NCBI GenBank assembly: GCA_964625855.1
Contig: CAZVFC010000038.1
Location: forward strand, 25,895 to 89,894
Direction: 5' to 3'
Length of the DNA stretch: 64,000 nt
Source: JAPLUA01 sp964625855
GTDB lineage: Bacteria > Verrucomicrobiota > Verrucomicrobiia > Limisphaerales > UBA8199
Made by a program: the position numbers and the translations under genes. Positions 1 to 7,665 of the stretch are shown in pieces (position 1 is the first letter of the stretch; each line of letters opens with the position of its first letter). A model generated the notes under the pieces. The model saw nothing but the letters and a program-made list of their open reading frames with translations. It was not told where the DNA came from and searched no databases.

Positions 1-307
1 CGGTACGCGCTAGCACGAACGTCAGGTCGTGAAACCCCGGATTCCACTTGTCAGGGTGGAGATAACAAATCTGTCCGTTGGTGTAGCGATGCGGACCGCT
101 GGCGGGCAAATCCGGCTTCGTAATGAAAACCGCCGGCATCTTGTTGGGGTAATTGTCCAAGGACAGGGTCGCAATGTAGGTGTTGCCGACCGAGGTCTGG
201 AGCCCAGCTTTAACCAGAAGGCCTCCGTCGGTCGTGGGATGCGCCTCCACCAGGGCAAACGTTCTAGCGGCCAAGGCGACTTCGGCGCGGATACGCTGGA
301 TATCCAT
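1..307 (-). CDS. Prokaryotic E2 (ubiquitin-conjugating-like) protein, cut by window edge
   Basis: The gene reads leftward off the window; 102 residues are visible from an ATG at 307. The visible part has the E2 core layout: a strand pair, YPNKMPAVFITKP (the Tyr-Pro...Pro segment of E2 proteins), then HRYTNGQICYLHPDKW with His73, Asn77, Gly78 and candidate catalytic Cys81, followed by a Trp-Asn-Pro. In bacteria such proteins are known from operons with E1/ThiF and JAB peptidases, where they transfer a ubiquitin-like protein; the rest of any such operon would lie left of position 1. The gene starts 20 bases after the stop of the 56-residue companion and is probably co-transcribed with it. Assignment rests on motif pattern only. 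Which E2 family it belongs to cannot be decided from the fragment. Confidence 0.72.
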   Translation of the reverse strand, partial: MDIQRIRAEVALAARTFALVEAHPTTDGGLLVKAGLQTSVGNTYIATLSLDNYPNKMPAVFITKPDLPASGPHRYTNGQICYLHPDKWNPGFHDLTFVLART

Positions 308-327
308 GAACCCCAACCCTCTCGTGT

Positions 328-498
328 CTAATACTCCCCGCCCAGATCTTCACGCATGGTCAACGGCTTTCTGCCTCCGAGGGCTTGGAGCGACATTTGG
401 CCGCGCTCGCGGACTTCGCCGTTCGGTAGAATCTCGATTTCAATTCCCTCTTCCTTGTCGAGGAGGGCCTCAATTTCAGCAATTGTTGGTCTCTTCAT
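328..498 (-). CDS. 56-residue companion of the E2-like gene, C-terminus LGGEY
   Basis: This short ORF runs from ATG at 498 to TAG at 328-330, directly upstream of the E2-like gene. The protein begins MKRPTIAEIEALLDK, has an acidic Glu/Ile stretch and a LPNGEV turn, and ends in REDLGGEY. The di-glycine two residues from the C-terminus is what a ubiquitin-like or Pup/UBact-like modifier would need if a peptidase removed Glu-Tyr, but 56 residues is short for a beta-grasp fold. It could equally be a regulatory or adaptor peptide. The codon pattern and close spacing make it a likely real gene; its function is not known to me. Confidence 0.6.
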   Translation of the reverse strand: MKRPTIAEIEALLDKEEGIEIEILPNGEVRERGQMSLQALGGRKPLTMREDLGGEY

Positions 499-758
499 TT
501 GCTTTAGGTTATGATGGTTCGGTTTTACGACACTTTTCGTTGCATCATTTGCATATCAAAGTATCGCACCACTGCCGCTCACGATGAACGGGTTGTGCAG
601 GTGTTCCCCCGGAGTTGTAGGGGAGTATAGTGGGTGTGAGTCCCAGAGCCCCGATGGCCCCGTGGGAAACAGTGCGACAACGTCGGCCCGTGCGAAAACA
701 ATCTTGTGCGCTCGTTCAAATATTGATTGGCTGCCTATATCTGGAGGAGAATCTCGAC
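499..758. other. Divergent intergenic region
   Basis: These 260 bases separate the minus-strand E2-like pair from the plus-strand DnaB-like gene and must contain both promoters. A GGAGGA ribosome-binding sequence at 743-748 sits 10 bases before the ATG at 759. No clear promoter boxes or repeats were recognised. Confidence 0.5.
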
Positions 759-1325
759 ATGCCTCACTGGGTTGAAACCAAGACCGCGCTGCTCCAGGCC
801 ATTCGAGGCCTGGATCACTTCTATTTTGGACGGTCGGCAACCGAGCCGTTATCGTCCGCGCGACTTCTCCACGTGGAATTGGGCATTCGGATCGCCCGTG
901 CCTCGTTGATTGTCCACCAGCAGTCAACCTGTGTTTTGAGCGAAACGCTCTCGCCGGATCAAGTGGCGCTCTGGATGCTCCTGATTCAGGGACGCGTCTC
1001 GCCCGAGGATGTCATTGCGCGCCGGCTGCTGCAGCCCGACTTCAACCGCCTCACTTGGGCGGCAGCGAAACTCGCTTCCGCCCCCCTGCATCTTTTCGCT
1101 TTGCCCCCAATCGGCATTGACGAACTTTCCTGGGAACTGCTCGAATTTACCCGCGCCCATCAAGTTCAGGTGCTCGTTTGCGAACGGCGCAGCATGGAGG
1201 GATTGGCGTCTTGGCGCGATGAGCTTGAATTCCTGTCGCATAAGGCCGGGATGCATGTTCATCTACTGGCCGGAGAGGCTCCTGCCGCGGCCCGATTCAC
1301 ACCGGGCCTTGGGCAAAGGGCTTGA
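759..1325 (+). CDS. DnaB-like RecA-fold protein lacking the P-loop
   Basis: The 188-residue product looks like a shrunken, eroded DnaB helicase C-terminal domain. Residues 61-80 (SETLSPDQVALWMLLIQGRV) fit the DnaB segment that normally reads SLEMS...L..R, and residues 90-112 (ending AAAKLASAPLHLF) fit the R..W.rLt.AA.kLa.APl.I region. LVCERRSME near 139 takes the place of the Walker B VVDYLQLM. The segment that should hold the Walker A lysine (about 21-45) has no GxxxxGKT. The ATG at 759 was chosen because of GGAGGA upstream; the frame is open further left but looks non-coding. ATP hydrolysis is unlikely; a role as adaptor or regulator of a helicase is inference. The convergent gene overlaps its 3' end by 29 bases. 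Confidence 0.55.
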   Translation: MPHWVETKTALLQAIRGLDHFYFGRSATEPLSSARLLHVELGIRIARASLIVHQQSTCVLSETLSPDQVALWMLLIQGRVSPEDVIARRLLQPDFNRLTWAAAKLASAPLHLFALPPIGIDELSWELLEFTRAHQVQVLVCERRSMEGLASWRDELEFLSHKAGMHVHLLAGEAPAAARFTPGLGQRA

Positions 1326-1938
1326 CCGGCGTCCGCGTCCGGCGGACGGAGGTCATGGGCACGGGTTCGTGCCCTCCCGTCAGCCGTCGCCGGTTGATGG
1401 CTCGAACGATCCGACGCAATTGCGCCTGAACCGGGGCGTAAGGCTCAAAGGGAATGCCGCGCAGTTCTCGGCAAAGCTCGTCCACCGAACGCTGGAGCGC
1501 CCGTTGCTCGAACCGCGCTTTGAGGTCGCGGTAAACGTCCTGGCGAATTCGAACGGAGGCGTGGTAATGGCCCTGGCGGCGGGAACACCGGCACCCGATG
1601 GAATAGCCCATGAAGTAAAGGGGAGCGCGGCGAATGTCGAGCAAACGGCTCGCTTCGGCCGCGAAGAAGGGTTGTGACCCGTGGTTGGCGATGATGACGA
1701 AGAAGCGTCTGAACCGCAGGTACTGAACGCCCGCATGACCGGCTCGTTTGTGTCGCCACCGCGTCCACTTTGAAATGCCGATCCCATACTGCGCGATGAT
1801 TTTCTGGTCTGTCCGAACGGGGTCTTTTGGTTCTGGAATAGTCCCAGAGACGTAAAAGTAGTAACCGCGCGCGACATAGCCCACGGCCAATTGCTGCACG
1901 AAGCCACTGACCGATGCCGCCACACATTGGTATGTCAT
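1297..1938 (-). CDS. Unknown basic protein
   Basis: The product has 213 residues from an ATG at 1938, preceded by GGAGG eight bases upstream. It is rich in Arg, Tyr and Phe. It has a YYFYVSGTIPEPKD segment, a region with alternating Trp/Arg (SKWTRWRHKRAGHAGVQYLR), a hydrophobic strand FRRFFVIIAN, and a Cys-x-Cys followed by a His-rich stretch (CRCSRRQGHYH) that could bind a metal. The C-terminal third is helical and basic. The mix of basic residues suggests nucleic-acid binding, but I recognise no family. It is convergent with, and overlaps, the DnaB-like gene. Confidence 0.6.
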   Translation of the reverse strand: MTYQCVAASVSGFVQQLAVGYVARGYYFYVSGTIPEPKDPVRTDQKIIAQYGIGISKWTRWRHKRAGHAGVQYLRFRRFFVIIANHGSQPFFAAEASRLLDIRRAPLYFMGYSIGCRCSRRQGHYHASVRIRQDVYRDLKARFEQRALQRSVDELCRELRGIPFEPYAPVQAQLRRIVRAINRRRLTGGHEPVPMTSVRRTRTPVKPFAQGPV

Positions 1939-3386
1939 AGCCAAATCCTCCAAACACCGTTATGCGTGTCGAGAGGTGGGACGTTGCATTGCCGGCGCAA
2001 CCTCCCGAAAGCCCAAATCCTTCGGCGGCTTGCACTCGCTGCAACGCCGCTCCAAACCTCGCCCTTTCTCAAAACCTTCAGTTCGCGCTCCGCGCAGGTT
2101 TCTCGGCGGGCACGGTTTTCCGCGCGCGCTGTATTCCTGCTGTTGTCGTTGCCCAATCAATAGTGGTAGCGCGTTTGAAAATCCTCTATTTGAACCTCCG
2201 CACCTCAGTGGTTGCCTGTCATCGCTGTCCTTCTGCGTGCGCCGCCTGTCCCCAGGGGCGCTGACGCGGAACGTCATTCCTCGCAAGAACGATGGGCGGG
2301 TGGAGCTTGAATCCACCCGCCCACGACTTCATTGAGATGGGTTTATCCCGTCGCTTCTTTCGTGTGTGCATCTGTGCCCGGCACCACCCGTTGGCACGCA
2401 CCCGCCTTTCCGACTGCCTTGCCGAAAAGACACCCAGCCTTCGGTTTCCAACCGAAGACCATTTGGGGTTCGGGCTGCGCCCGATCCTACTGGAAGCACT
2501 CTCATCAAAGTGCGGCGTTTGAATCACCGGCTGACCAAGCCGGCACCGGATACCACTCCGGCAGCCACACTCCTTGCGCGGTTAGTCCGACTCTTTGCCT
2601 TAGCAGTCACGTTGGCTGGACGTTGTTCCGTCCGAACCGGTCAGGTATGTCCAAGGCTCCCGCCCTGGCATAGTCTCCAGCGCCCTTGGTGCGCTGATTT
2701 CGGGGGCTAGAATACAGAAGCTGCTCCCTTATCCTTCCTGACGCGGTTTTCCAATTCGGCTCCGTCTCTGCTCCGGCTGACTGGCAAGGGCTTGACGCCC
2801 CGTTCATGGTTGAGCTTTTCACGTTCCGCTGTTTCGGCGGATACCCGGATGCAGTCGCATCCGGCTGGTCGGTGTCGCCACCGCCAGACTCCCCACGCCA
2901 GCTTGCGTTAAACGAACCTGTCGAGCTTTTCACCCGTTCGGCCTTGCGGCTTGGGTCCGAGTCCCGCAGGGGGATTTGCGGTGTTCCTGGTCCACCGCTC
3001 ACCCGCTTTGAGTCGCACGGCTCTGCCGATTCTCACGGCAGAGTTGTTCCCGCTCGCCCGTATTCGCGAGCTGGTCTCGCATCCATGAGATAGAATTTGG
3101 AGATTACTCCCGGTGGGACACCGGGGATTACTTCCAAAAGCCTCTCTCGAACGTGGCGAGCCAGTCTCCTGGCACCACGCTCTACGGGACACGAACACGA
3201 CGGTTGGTAAGGCCGTCCCCTTAGCCGGAGGGTGAGTCCGGTTTGGCGGGCGTTCGTGCCCATCTCAATGCGGTCAGAGAATGCGTTGGCACGCGCTGAC
3301 ACGCAGGGGCAGGAAGCCCCCATTATGAATCCTTGTATCACGTCCAGTGGCGTTAGTACAGGCCAAACACGGTTTGCCTGCCTGAT
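1939..3386. other. 1.4-kb stretch without a credible gene, rich in hairpins
   Basis: Open frames here have shadow-like composition and no recognisable domain. The DNA has many short perfect stems. Examples: a 12-bp stem with a 7-base loop at 2293-2323; TTCGGTT/AACCGAA around 2440-2457; CCCGGTG/CACCGGG with a GGA loop around 3108-3125, flanked on both sides by GATTACT. On the minus strand GTGAAAAGCTC occurs twice about 110 bases apart (near 2811-2821 and 2924-2935). The pattern would fit a large structured RNA or the remains of an intron or mobile element. I cannot assign a class. Confidence 0.45.
2293..2323. terminator. Strong 12-bp hairpin
   Basis: TGGGCGGGTGGA pairs perfectly with TCCACCCGCCCA around a 7-base loop. 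No U-run follows on either strand, so it may be a structural element of the surrounding non-coding region rather than an intrinsic terminator. Confidence 0.45.
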
Positions 3387-3761
3387 TCACTCCGAGAACC
3401 CGTGCGACCGGAACCACGCCGCCAGTGCTTCGGCAACAATGTCCTGCTGGCTGAATGGACGTGCCCGTTGCAGCTTGCGCTGAACCGCAACCTCAACCAA
3501 CCGGGCGGCAAGCCGTGCCGGAAGCCGGAAACTCATGGAAACCGTCGCCGCTATGGGAGGTGGCGAGGTCGTGAGGTGACTGTCGTTGCGAGGTTCGCTT
3601 GTCGGAACAAGCGGTTGCGGGGCGTTCGGTCTGGTCGGCGACCCGGTTACGAATGCGAGCGCCTCATCCTCCAACTTGCCCGTTTGCAACGCTTCGCCCA
3701 TCGTCCGCCGAGGTTTGTCCGAATATCCCACCGAATAACTCCCTGATTTCACAGCCCGCAT
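3387..3761 (-). CDS. Ribbon-helix-helix-type partner of ParA
   Basis: The 124-residue protein has a variable, proline-rich N-terminus and a compact C-terminal segment (about 73-122: VSMSFRLPARLAARLVEVAV...PFSQQDIVAEALAAWFRSHG). That segment has the strand-helix-helix layout of ribbon-helix-helix DNA-binding proteins. It lies directly after parA and its start overlaps the parA 3' end by 98 bases, in the classical order of plasmid type Ib partition modules, where the second protein binds the centromere and regulates the operon. An AGGGG sequence precedes the ATG at 3761; an internal ATG at 3701 is a possible alternative. The RHH call is from pattern, not from a search. Confidence 0.62.
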   Translation of the reverse strand: MRAVKSGSYSVGYSDKPRRTMGEALQTGKLEDEALAFVTGSPTRPNAPQPLVPTSEPRNDSHLTTSPPPIAATVSMSFRLPARLAARLVEVAVQRKLQRARPFSQQDIVAEALAAWFRSHGFSE

Positions 3762-4335
3762 CGTTCCCCTTCGCGCCCAACCGCCACACCACCGTTCCCT
3801 GGCCTACGGCATCGGCGTAGGCTTGCCGCAGCCTTAACCCCGCGACGATTGGGATTGCCAGCGACCGTGTGGTTTCGAGCATTTCCCGGCTCAGGCGATA
3901 CTGGATCTGCAGTTTGTTCGGAATCAGCATCGCCTGGGGTGGTCCGCGCCGAATCTTCTGGGCCTGTCGAACCACGCGGATGGCTTCATCCGCCGCCCGA
4001 AGATCGAGCACCGAAGGGCCACAGGGCAGCAAGGCAATATCGGCGACCAGTAGGATGGCTCGCGTGACTTCAGACAGGCCGGCAGGACCGTCCACGACCA
4101 CGAAGTCGAATCTGTGCCGCAGTTCGGCGAGTTGGTCCAGGATGTCATCCGGCGTTTGTAATCGAAACAGCGGGATGTGCGGCGCGGCCTCCAACAGCCA
4201 GACCGAGGAGGATTCCTGCGCGTCGGCATCTACCAACGCCACGTCGCCCCCCCGCTCTTTGCACCAGACCGCCAGATGCACGGCCAAGGTTGACTTACCT
4301 ACCCCACCTTTGGAATTGCTGAGTGCGACGATCAT
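3664..4335 (-). CDS. parA: ParA-family partition ATPase
   Basis: The product is a 223-residue ATPase of the MinD/ParA class. It has a deviant Walker A KGGVGKST at residues 9-16, a switch I-type region VDADAQESS near 37-45, and a Walker B VVVDGPAG near 82-89. Length and lack of an N-terminal HTH put it with small plasmid ParA proteins (type Ib, ParF/Soj-like). It would drive plasmid or element segregation on the nucleoid together with the following RHH protein. The ATG at 4335 is chosen because CCTCC (4341-4345 on the plus strand, GGAGG in the gene) precedes it by five bases; the frame extends 13 codons further but without a better signal. Short CTTGTTTGC-type repeats just upstream may be its operator. 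Confidence 0.9.
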   Translation of the reverse strand: MIVALSNSKGGVGKSTLAVHLAVWCKERGGDVALVDADAQESSSVWLLEAAPHIPLFRLQTPDDILDQLAELRHRFDFVVVDGPAGLSEVTRAILLVADIALLPCGPSVLDLRAADEAIRVVRQAQKIRRGPPQAMLIPNKLQIQYRLSREMLETTRSLAIPIVAGLRLRQAYADAVGQGTVVWRLGAKGNDAGCEIRELFGGIFGQTSADDGRSVANGQVGG

Positions 4336-4346
4336 GTGTGCCTCCT

Positions 4347-4432
4347 GCTTGCTTGCTAACATACCAACTCGCATTCACGCAAGCAGGCTTGTTTGCTTGC
4401 ACTGGGGCACGCCAGCTTACTTGTTTGATTGC
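4347..4432. promoter_or_regulatory. CTTGTTTGC-type repeats upstream of parA
   Basis: CTTGTTTGCTTGC (4388-4400) and CTTGTTTGATTGC (4420-4432) are direct repeats, start to start 32 bases apart, and a related GCTTGCTTGC run lies at 4349-4356. They sit in the parA leader. This is where an RHH partner protein would bind as operator or centromere. Binding itself is inferred. Confidence 0.45.
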
Positions 4433-4642
4433 TTTCAAGCGTAGGCGAGCAGCGCGGGGACGGGCGGGTGCGCTCCCGGCTCGTTGCACCCGTTGGCAAT
4501 ACAAGGCTCATAAACTGCCGGCACGGACCCGAATCCCGATTGGGCAGAGCATGGGTGGGCTCGTGTCTTTCTGCAGATGGAAGGTCAATTGGGGCTGCTC
4601 ACGGGCTACCCAGATCGGGAGCTGACATGCTATACTGGGATT

Positions 4643-4731
4643 CGAGGCAGTCGGCTGCCGGGAATGGAGGCAGGTTTCACCGGGAATTGAGACGGGGCCT
4701 ACGGGTATTTGAGGCAGGTTTTACCGGGAAC
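4643..4731 (+). repeat. Four 22-bp iterons: plasmid-type replication origin
   Basis: Four head-to-tail units lie at 4643-4665 (23 bp), 4666-4687, 4688-4709 and 4710-4731. They share a GAGGCAG...CCGGGAA pattern; units 2 and 4 differ at few positions while 1 and 3 are more diverged. A 22-bp period equals two helix turns, as in iteron plasmids. An AT-rich run at about 4790-4822 follows, and the initiator gene starts at 4869. Together these define a likely oriV with its own initiator. Confidence 0.75.
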
Positions 4732-4868
4732 GGGGGCTGAAAAAGCGCCGCAGGTAATGGAATTCAATGGGAATTTCCGACCGCAACTTTGAACAGTGAT
4801 TAGAACTTAAAAAAGAACAACACCGCTGGGGCTGAGTGTTGATGCCTCAATGGGTGAGGAGGTGAATC

Positions 4869-6302
4869 TTGGAGGTGACCGAACGCATCGAATCAGAGTG
4901 GATGCCTACGAAGACGACGGACGGACGAGATGAATTGAATCTGGCGGAGTTCCCACTCTGCGCATTGTCTCACCAGCTTCGCCCAAGTCAGAAGACGATC
5001 CAATTCGAGGACCGGGTCTGGGATGAGCGGCGGGCGACAACGATCACCCGGCAACTCACGATTACTGGGTCGGATGCTTTCGGGTTGCCCACAGCGCTTG
5101 ACGACGAAGTGTTGTTGGGCCTGATTCAACTGACGAAATTGCGCGGCTTCGCCGACCGCAAGGTTGCGTTCTCACGCTACGAGCTGATTGGCTTGCTGGG
5201 CTGGAGGAACGAAAGCAGAAGCTACGAACGCATCGAAACGTCGCTCAACCGTTGGACCGGGGTCACGCTCTATTACCAGAATGCGTGGTGGAACAAGGCC
5301 CGGCAGTGTTGGGTCAATGAGAAATTCCACGTCTTGGACAACGTGTGGTTGTGCCATCGTTCCGATCAGAACTGCGATGCGGTTGCAGGAGCGCCATTGT
5401 CGGCCTTCATCTGGAACGAAGTGCTCTTTGGCAGTTTCAAGGCCGGCAATCTCAAGAGCATTGATTTTGATTTCTTGAAGACGTTGGACAGTGCCGTCAC
5501 CAAGCGCCTCTACCGTTTTCTCGACAAGCGGTTCTTCCACAAGCGGCGCTGGGATTTCAACCTCAAGGAACTCGCTCAAGAGCATGTGGGGCTCGCCCGG
5601 TCCTATGATGCGGCGAGTTTGAAACGGAAACTCTCGCCTGCCATCGTCGAACTGGAACAAAAAGGATTCCTGCAACCGATGCCCGATTCGGAGCGGTTCA
5701 GGAAGGTTCGTGCGGGCGACTGGCGCGTGGTGTTTGGCGAGGCGGATTCTCGGAAGACATCGGAGAAAGAGCCGGTCAACCTTCCTGGAGCCGAGACGCT
5801 CATCGCCGCGCTGGCAGAGCGCGGCGTCTCGCCCTCCACAGCGAAGGCTACCGTGCGCAAATACCGTCGGGAGCGGATTACGACTCAGATTGAGGTTTTT
5901 GATTGGATGGTCGCTCGGAAAGACCCGAAAATTTCAAAGAATCCGCCAGGATTTCTCCTCAGCGCGATAAAGGATAAATATGCTCCGCCGCATGATTTCG
6001 TCAGCCAGGAAGAGCGAGCCAAGCGCGAAAAGGAGGCGGTTGAACGGAAACGGTCGGCACAAACTCGCAAGCTCGAACGCGTGGCGAGGGAGGAGGCTCA
6101 ACGATCCAACGATGAACATCGGGTGCGGGAGTTTCTGCAATCGCTAACAGACACCGAGGGAGTGCGAATCGAACGGGAGGCATTGCGCCATGCTTCGACG
6201 TTTCAGCGCAAGTTGATCGAAGAACAGGGGAGAAGTGCAGGAGTTACCAGGAAAGCGCTGCTGGACGCTTACGTGCTCAATCTGCTTCGGACAACGCGCT
6301 GA
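4869..6302 (+). CDS. Iteron-type replication initiator (RepA/RPA family)
   Basis: The 477-residue product begins, after a short leader, with DELNLAEFPLCALS, the signature opening of replication initiator protein A proteins of plasmids. The initiator body runs to about residue 260 with winged-helix-like segments (SRYELIGLLGW, LNRWTGVTLYY). The C-terminal 200 residues are highly charged and helical (coiled coil around 375-425). It would bind the iterons just upstream to open the origin. The TTG at 4869 fits an AGGAGGT five bases upstream; a GTG at 4875 is the alternative. The gene stands alone and is convergent with the small basic gene at 6307-6756. Confidence 0.8.
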   Translation: MEVTERIESEWMPTKTTDGRDELNLAEFPLCALSHQLRPSQKTIQFEDRVWDERRATTITRQLTITGSDAFGLPTALDDEVLLGLIQLTKLRGFADRKVAFSRYELIGLLGWRNESRSYERIETSLNRWTGVTLYYQNAWWNKARQCWVNEKFHVLDNVWLCHRSDQNCDAVAGAPLSAFIWNEVLFGSFKAGNLKSIDFDFLKTLDSAVTKRLYRFLDKRFFHKRRWDFNLKELAQEHVGLARSYDAASLKRKLSPAIVELEQKGFLQPMPDSERFRKVRAGDWRVVFGEADSRKTSEKEPVNLPGAETLIAALAERGVSPSTAKATVRKYRRERITTQIEVFDWMVARKDPKISKNPPGFLLSAIKDKYAPPHDFVSQEERAKREKEAVERKRSAQTRKLERVAREEAQRSNDEHRVREFLQSLTDTEGVRIEREALRHASTFQRKLIEEQGRSAGVTRKALLDAYVLNLLRTTR

Positions 6303-6306
6303 TAAA

Positions 6307-6756
6307 CTACTTCCTTTTACGGGCAGCTTGCGGGACCGGTTTTGCGCTCGGATCTGTTGCTGGTTGACCCTGGCCTGGCTGAGTAGCGCCCGACTGGCCT
6401 CTCAACCGGGGACCAGTATATCGCGTTGATTTCTTCCTGGCCAGCAAAGCCTCCGCCTTAGGTTTTTGATGGAGTGCAAGATTGTTCAGATCCCCGATTG
6501 CTTTGTGCGTTTTCGCCAATTGGTGCCCGGCGCTCTCCGGCGCCTTCATCTCCACACTTGTCCCTTCCGGCCGGGCTGGGAGTTGCCGTTGAAATGCTTT
6601 TCGGGTTTTCTGCTGCTGAGTCCACTGAGCCTTAACAGCCGCGCGAACCCGCTGCAACTCTTTCTTCTTTAGGGGATGGAGCTTTACCCAACCTCGCCGC
6701 AATCTCACCCCCAGCTTTTCGAGGGTTGCTTCGAAATCCATTTGTCGCTTTGGCAT
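6307..6756 (-). CDS. Small basic protein downstream of the duplicated sigma factor
   Basis: The 149-residue protein is very rich in Lys, Arg and Gln. It has a charged helical N-terminal half (MPKRQMDFEATLEKLGVRLR...) and a low-complexity tail of Gln/Pro/Lys. It follows the sigma-like gene after 12 bases, with GAGGA before the ATG, so the two are probably co-expressed. I recognise no family. Binding to nucleic acid or to the sigma partner is a guess from charge and position. Confidence 0.6.
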   Translation of the reverse strand: MPKRQMDFEATLEKLGVRLRRGWVKLHPLKKKELQRVRAAVKAQWTQQQKTRKAFQRQLPARPEGTSVEMKAPESAGHQLAKTHKAIGDLNNLALHQKPKAEALLARKKSTRYTGPRLRGQSGATQPGQGQPATDPSAKPVPQAARKRK

Positions 6757-6768
6757 GATTCCAAATCC

Positions 6769-7665
6769 TCAATTTACCATGGCACGCGCCAACTTCAGGC
6801 ACCTCTTGATATGCATGCGGACGGCATCCGGGCTGGTCTCGTGGATGGTTGCGATTTCCCCATGATCAAGCCCGATAATGTAGTAGTTCCACAAGTAAGA
6901 ATAACACAGGGGTTTTAAGTTGCGCAAACGCTCCAAGCAATCCTTCAAATCGGTGCGTTCCCCCGGCAAAAGCGGCTCCTCCTGCGCGGTGGCTTCAATG
7001 ACCTGCCAGGGATCTTCAACCGCGGCTTCCCTCGCTTGTTTCTTCGCACGCACCCTCAATGCGTCAACAACCTTGTGCCTGGCGATCCCGCAACAAAACC
7101 CCCGAAATTCACGGGCGGTGTCTTTATCGAACCTCAGCAAACCGCCGACAATGCCCACGTGCGTCTCCTGCATAATGTCTTCTCGCTCGTGAGCCGAGAG
7201 ATATGGGGGCACAGTCTTCGCTATCACCGGCGAAACCGCTTGCACGATTTCCTCTGCAAGCGTGTTCCGGTAGCTGAGATCATTGGTCGTTTGATATTGT
7301 CGCACCAGGTGCACGATCTGGTCCTCATCATCCTCTCGTAGGGCCGTTTGCCAGAGCTGTTCTGGAAGAGTCCTGCCGGCTTGATGATGTCCAACTTGGG
7401 GCTCGGTGATCTGTTGCCGGACGACACGTCGGCAGAAGCGCCAGAACGCCCGGTCCGTCTTGCCATGGAACTCCCCCAGAAGAAAAACAACCCATCGGAC
7501 CGCCCGGAGGAAGACTTGCTCAGCTTTTGCTGCTGGCAAGTCCTGGAACAGCCAAGCTTGCACGCGTGGCCCCACCGCAGAGGCAATCTGCTCGCCCACG
7601 CGAATCCTCTGCGAGAGGTCCTGCGCTCTACGGTACTGCCAAACCAACTTCACAAGAGGGTCCAT
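6769..7665 (-). CDS. Sigma-70-like factor with a duplicated sigma-2 region
   Basis: The 298-residue protein contains an ECF-like sigma core: residues 115-205 are region 2 (AHEREDIMQETHVGIVGGLL, then FRGFCCGIARHKVVDALR) and 240-295 are region 4 with a helix-turn-helix (IATIHETSPDAVRMHIKRCL). Residues 4-88 align without gaps to 117-204: LVWQYRRAQDLS matches LVRQYQTTNDLS, and FWRFCRRVVRQQI matches FRGFCCGIARHKV. The N-terminal copy has lost the acidic D/E..Q motif that binds core polymerase. The protein is thus a sigma factor carrying an eroded second region 2. It lies next to a small basic protein and opposite an excisionase-like gene, and may control transfer genes (inference). Confidence 0.72.
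   Translation of the reverse strand: MDPLVKLVWQYRRAQDLSQRIRVGEQIASAVGPRVQAWLFQDLPAAKAEQVFLRAVRWVVFLLGEFHGKTDRAFWRFCRRVVRQQITEPQVGHHQAGRTLPEQLWQTALREDDEDQIVHLVRQYQTTNDLSYRNTLAEEIVQAVSPVIAKTVPPYLSAHEREDIMQETHVGIVGGLLRFDKDTAREFRGFCCGIARHKVVDALRVRAKKQAREAAVEDPWQVIEATAQEEPLLPGERTDLKDCLERLRNLKPLCYSYLWNYYIIGLDHGEIATIHETSPDAVRMHIKRCLKLARAMVN

Larger units (their letters stand above)
4336..4868. other. Origin/partition control region
   Basis: This 533-bp gap between the divergent parA and replication initiator genes holds the parA-side repeats, the iterons and an AT-rich stretch. The segment 4441-4640 has no feature I can name. A strong AGGAGGT at about 4856-4863 serves the initiator gene. Confidence 0.6.

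Noticed and set aside
630..758. Longer start for the DnaB-like gene
   Set aside because: The extra 43 codons have random composition, and a good ribosome-binding sequence lies right before the ATG at 759.
2607..3002. Minus-strand frame in the hairpin-rich region
   Set aside because: Its product is low in hydrophobic residues and resembles no protein; the DNA is better explained by stems.
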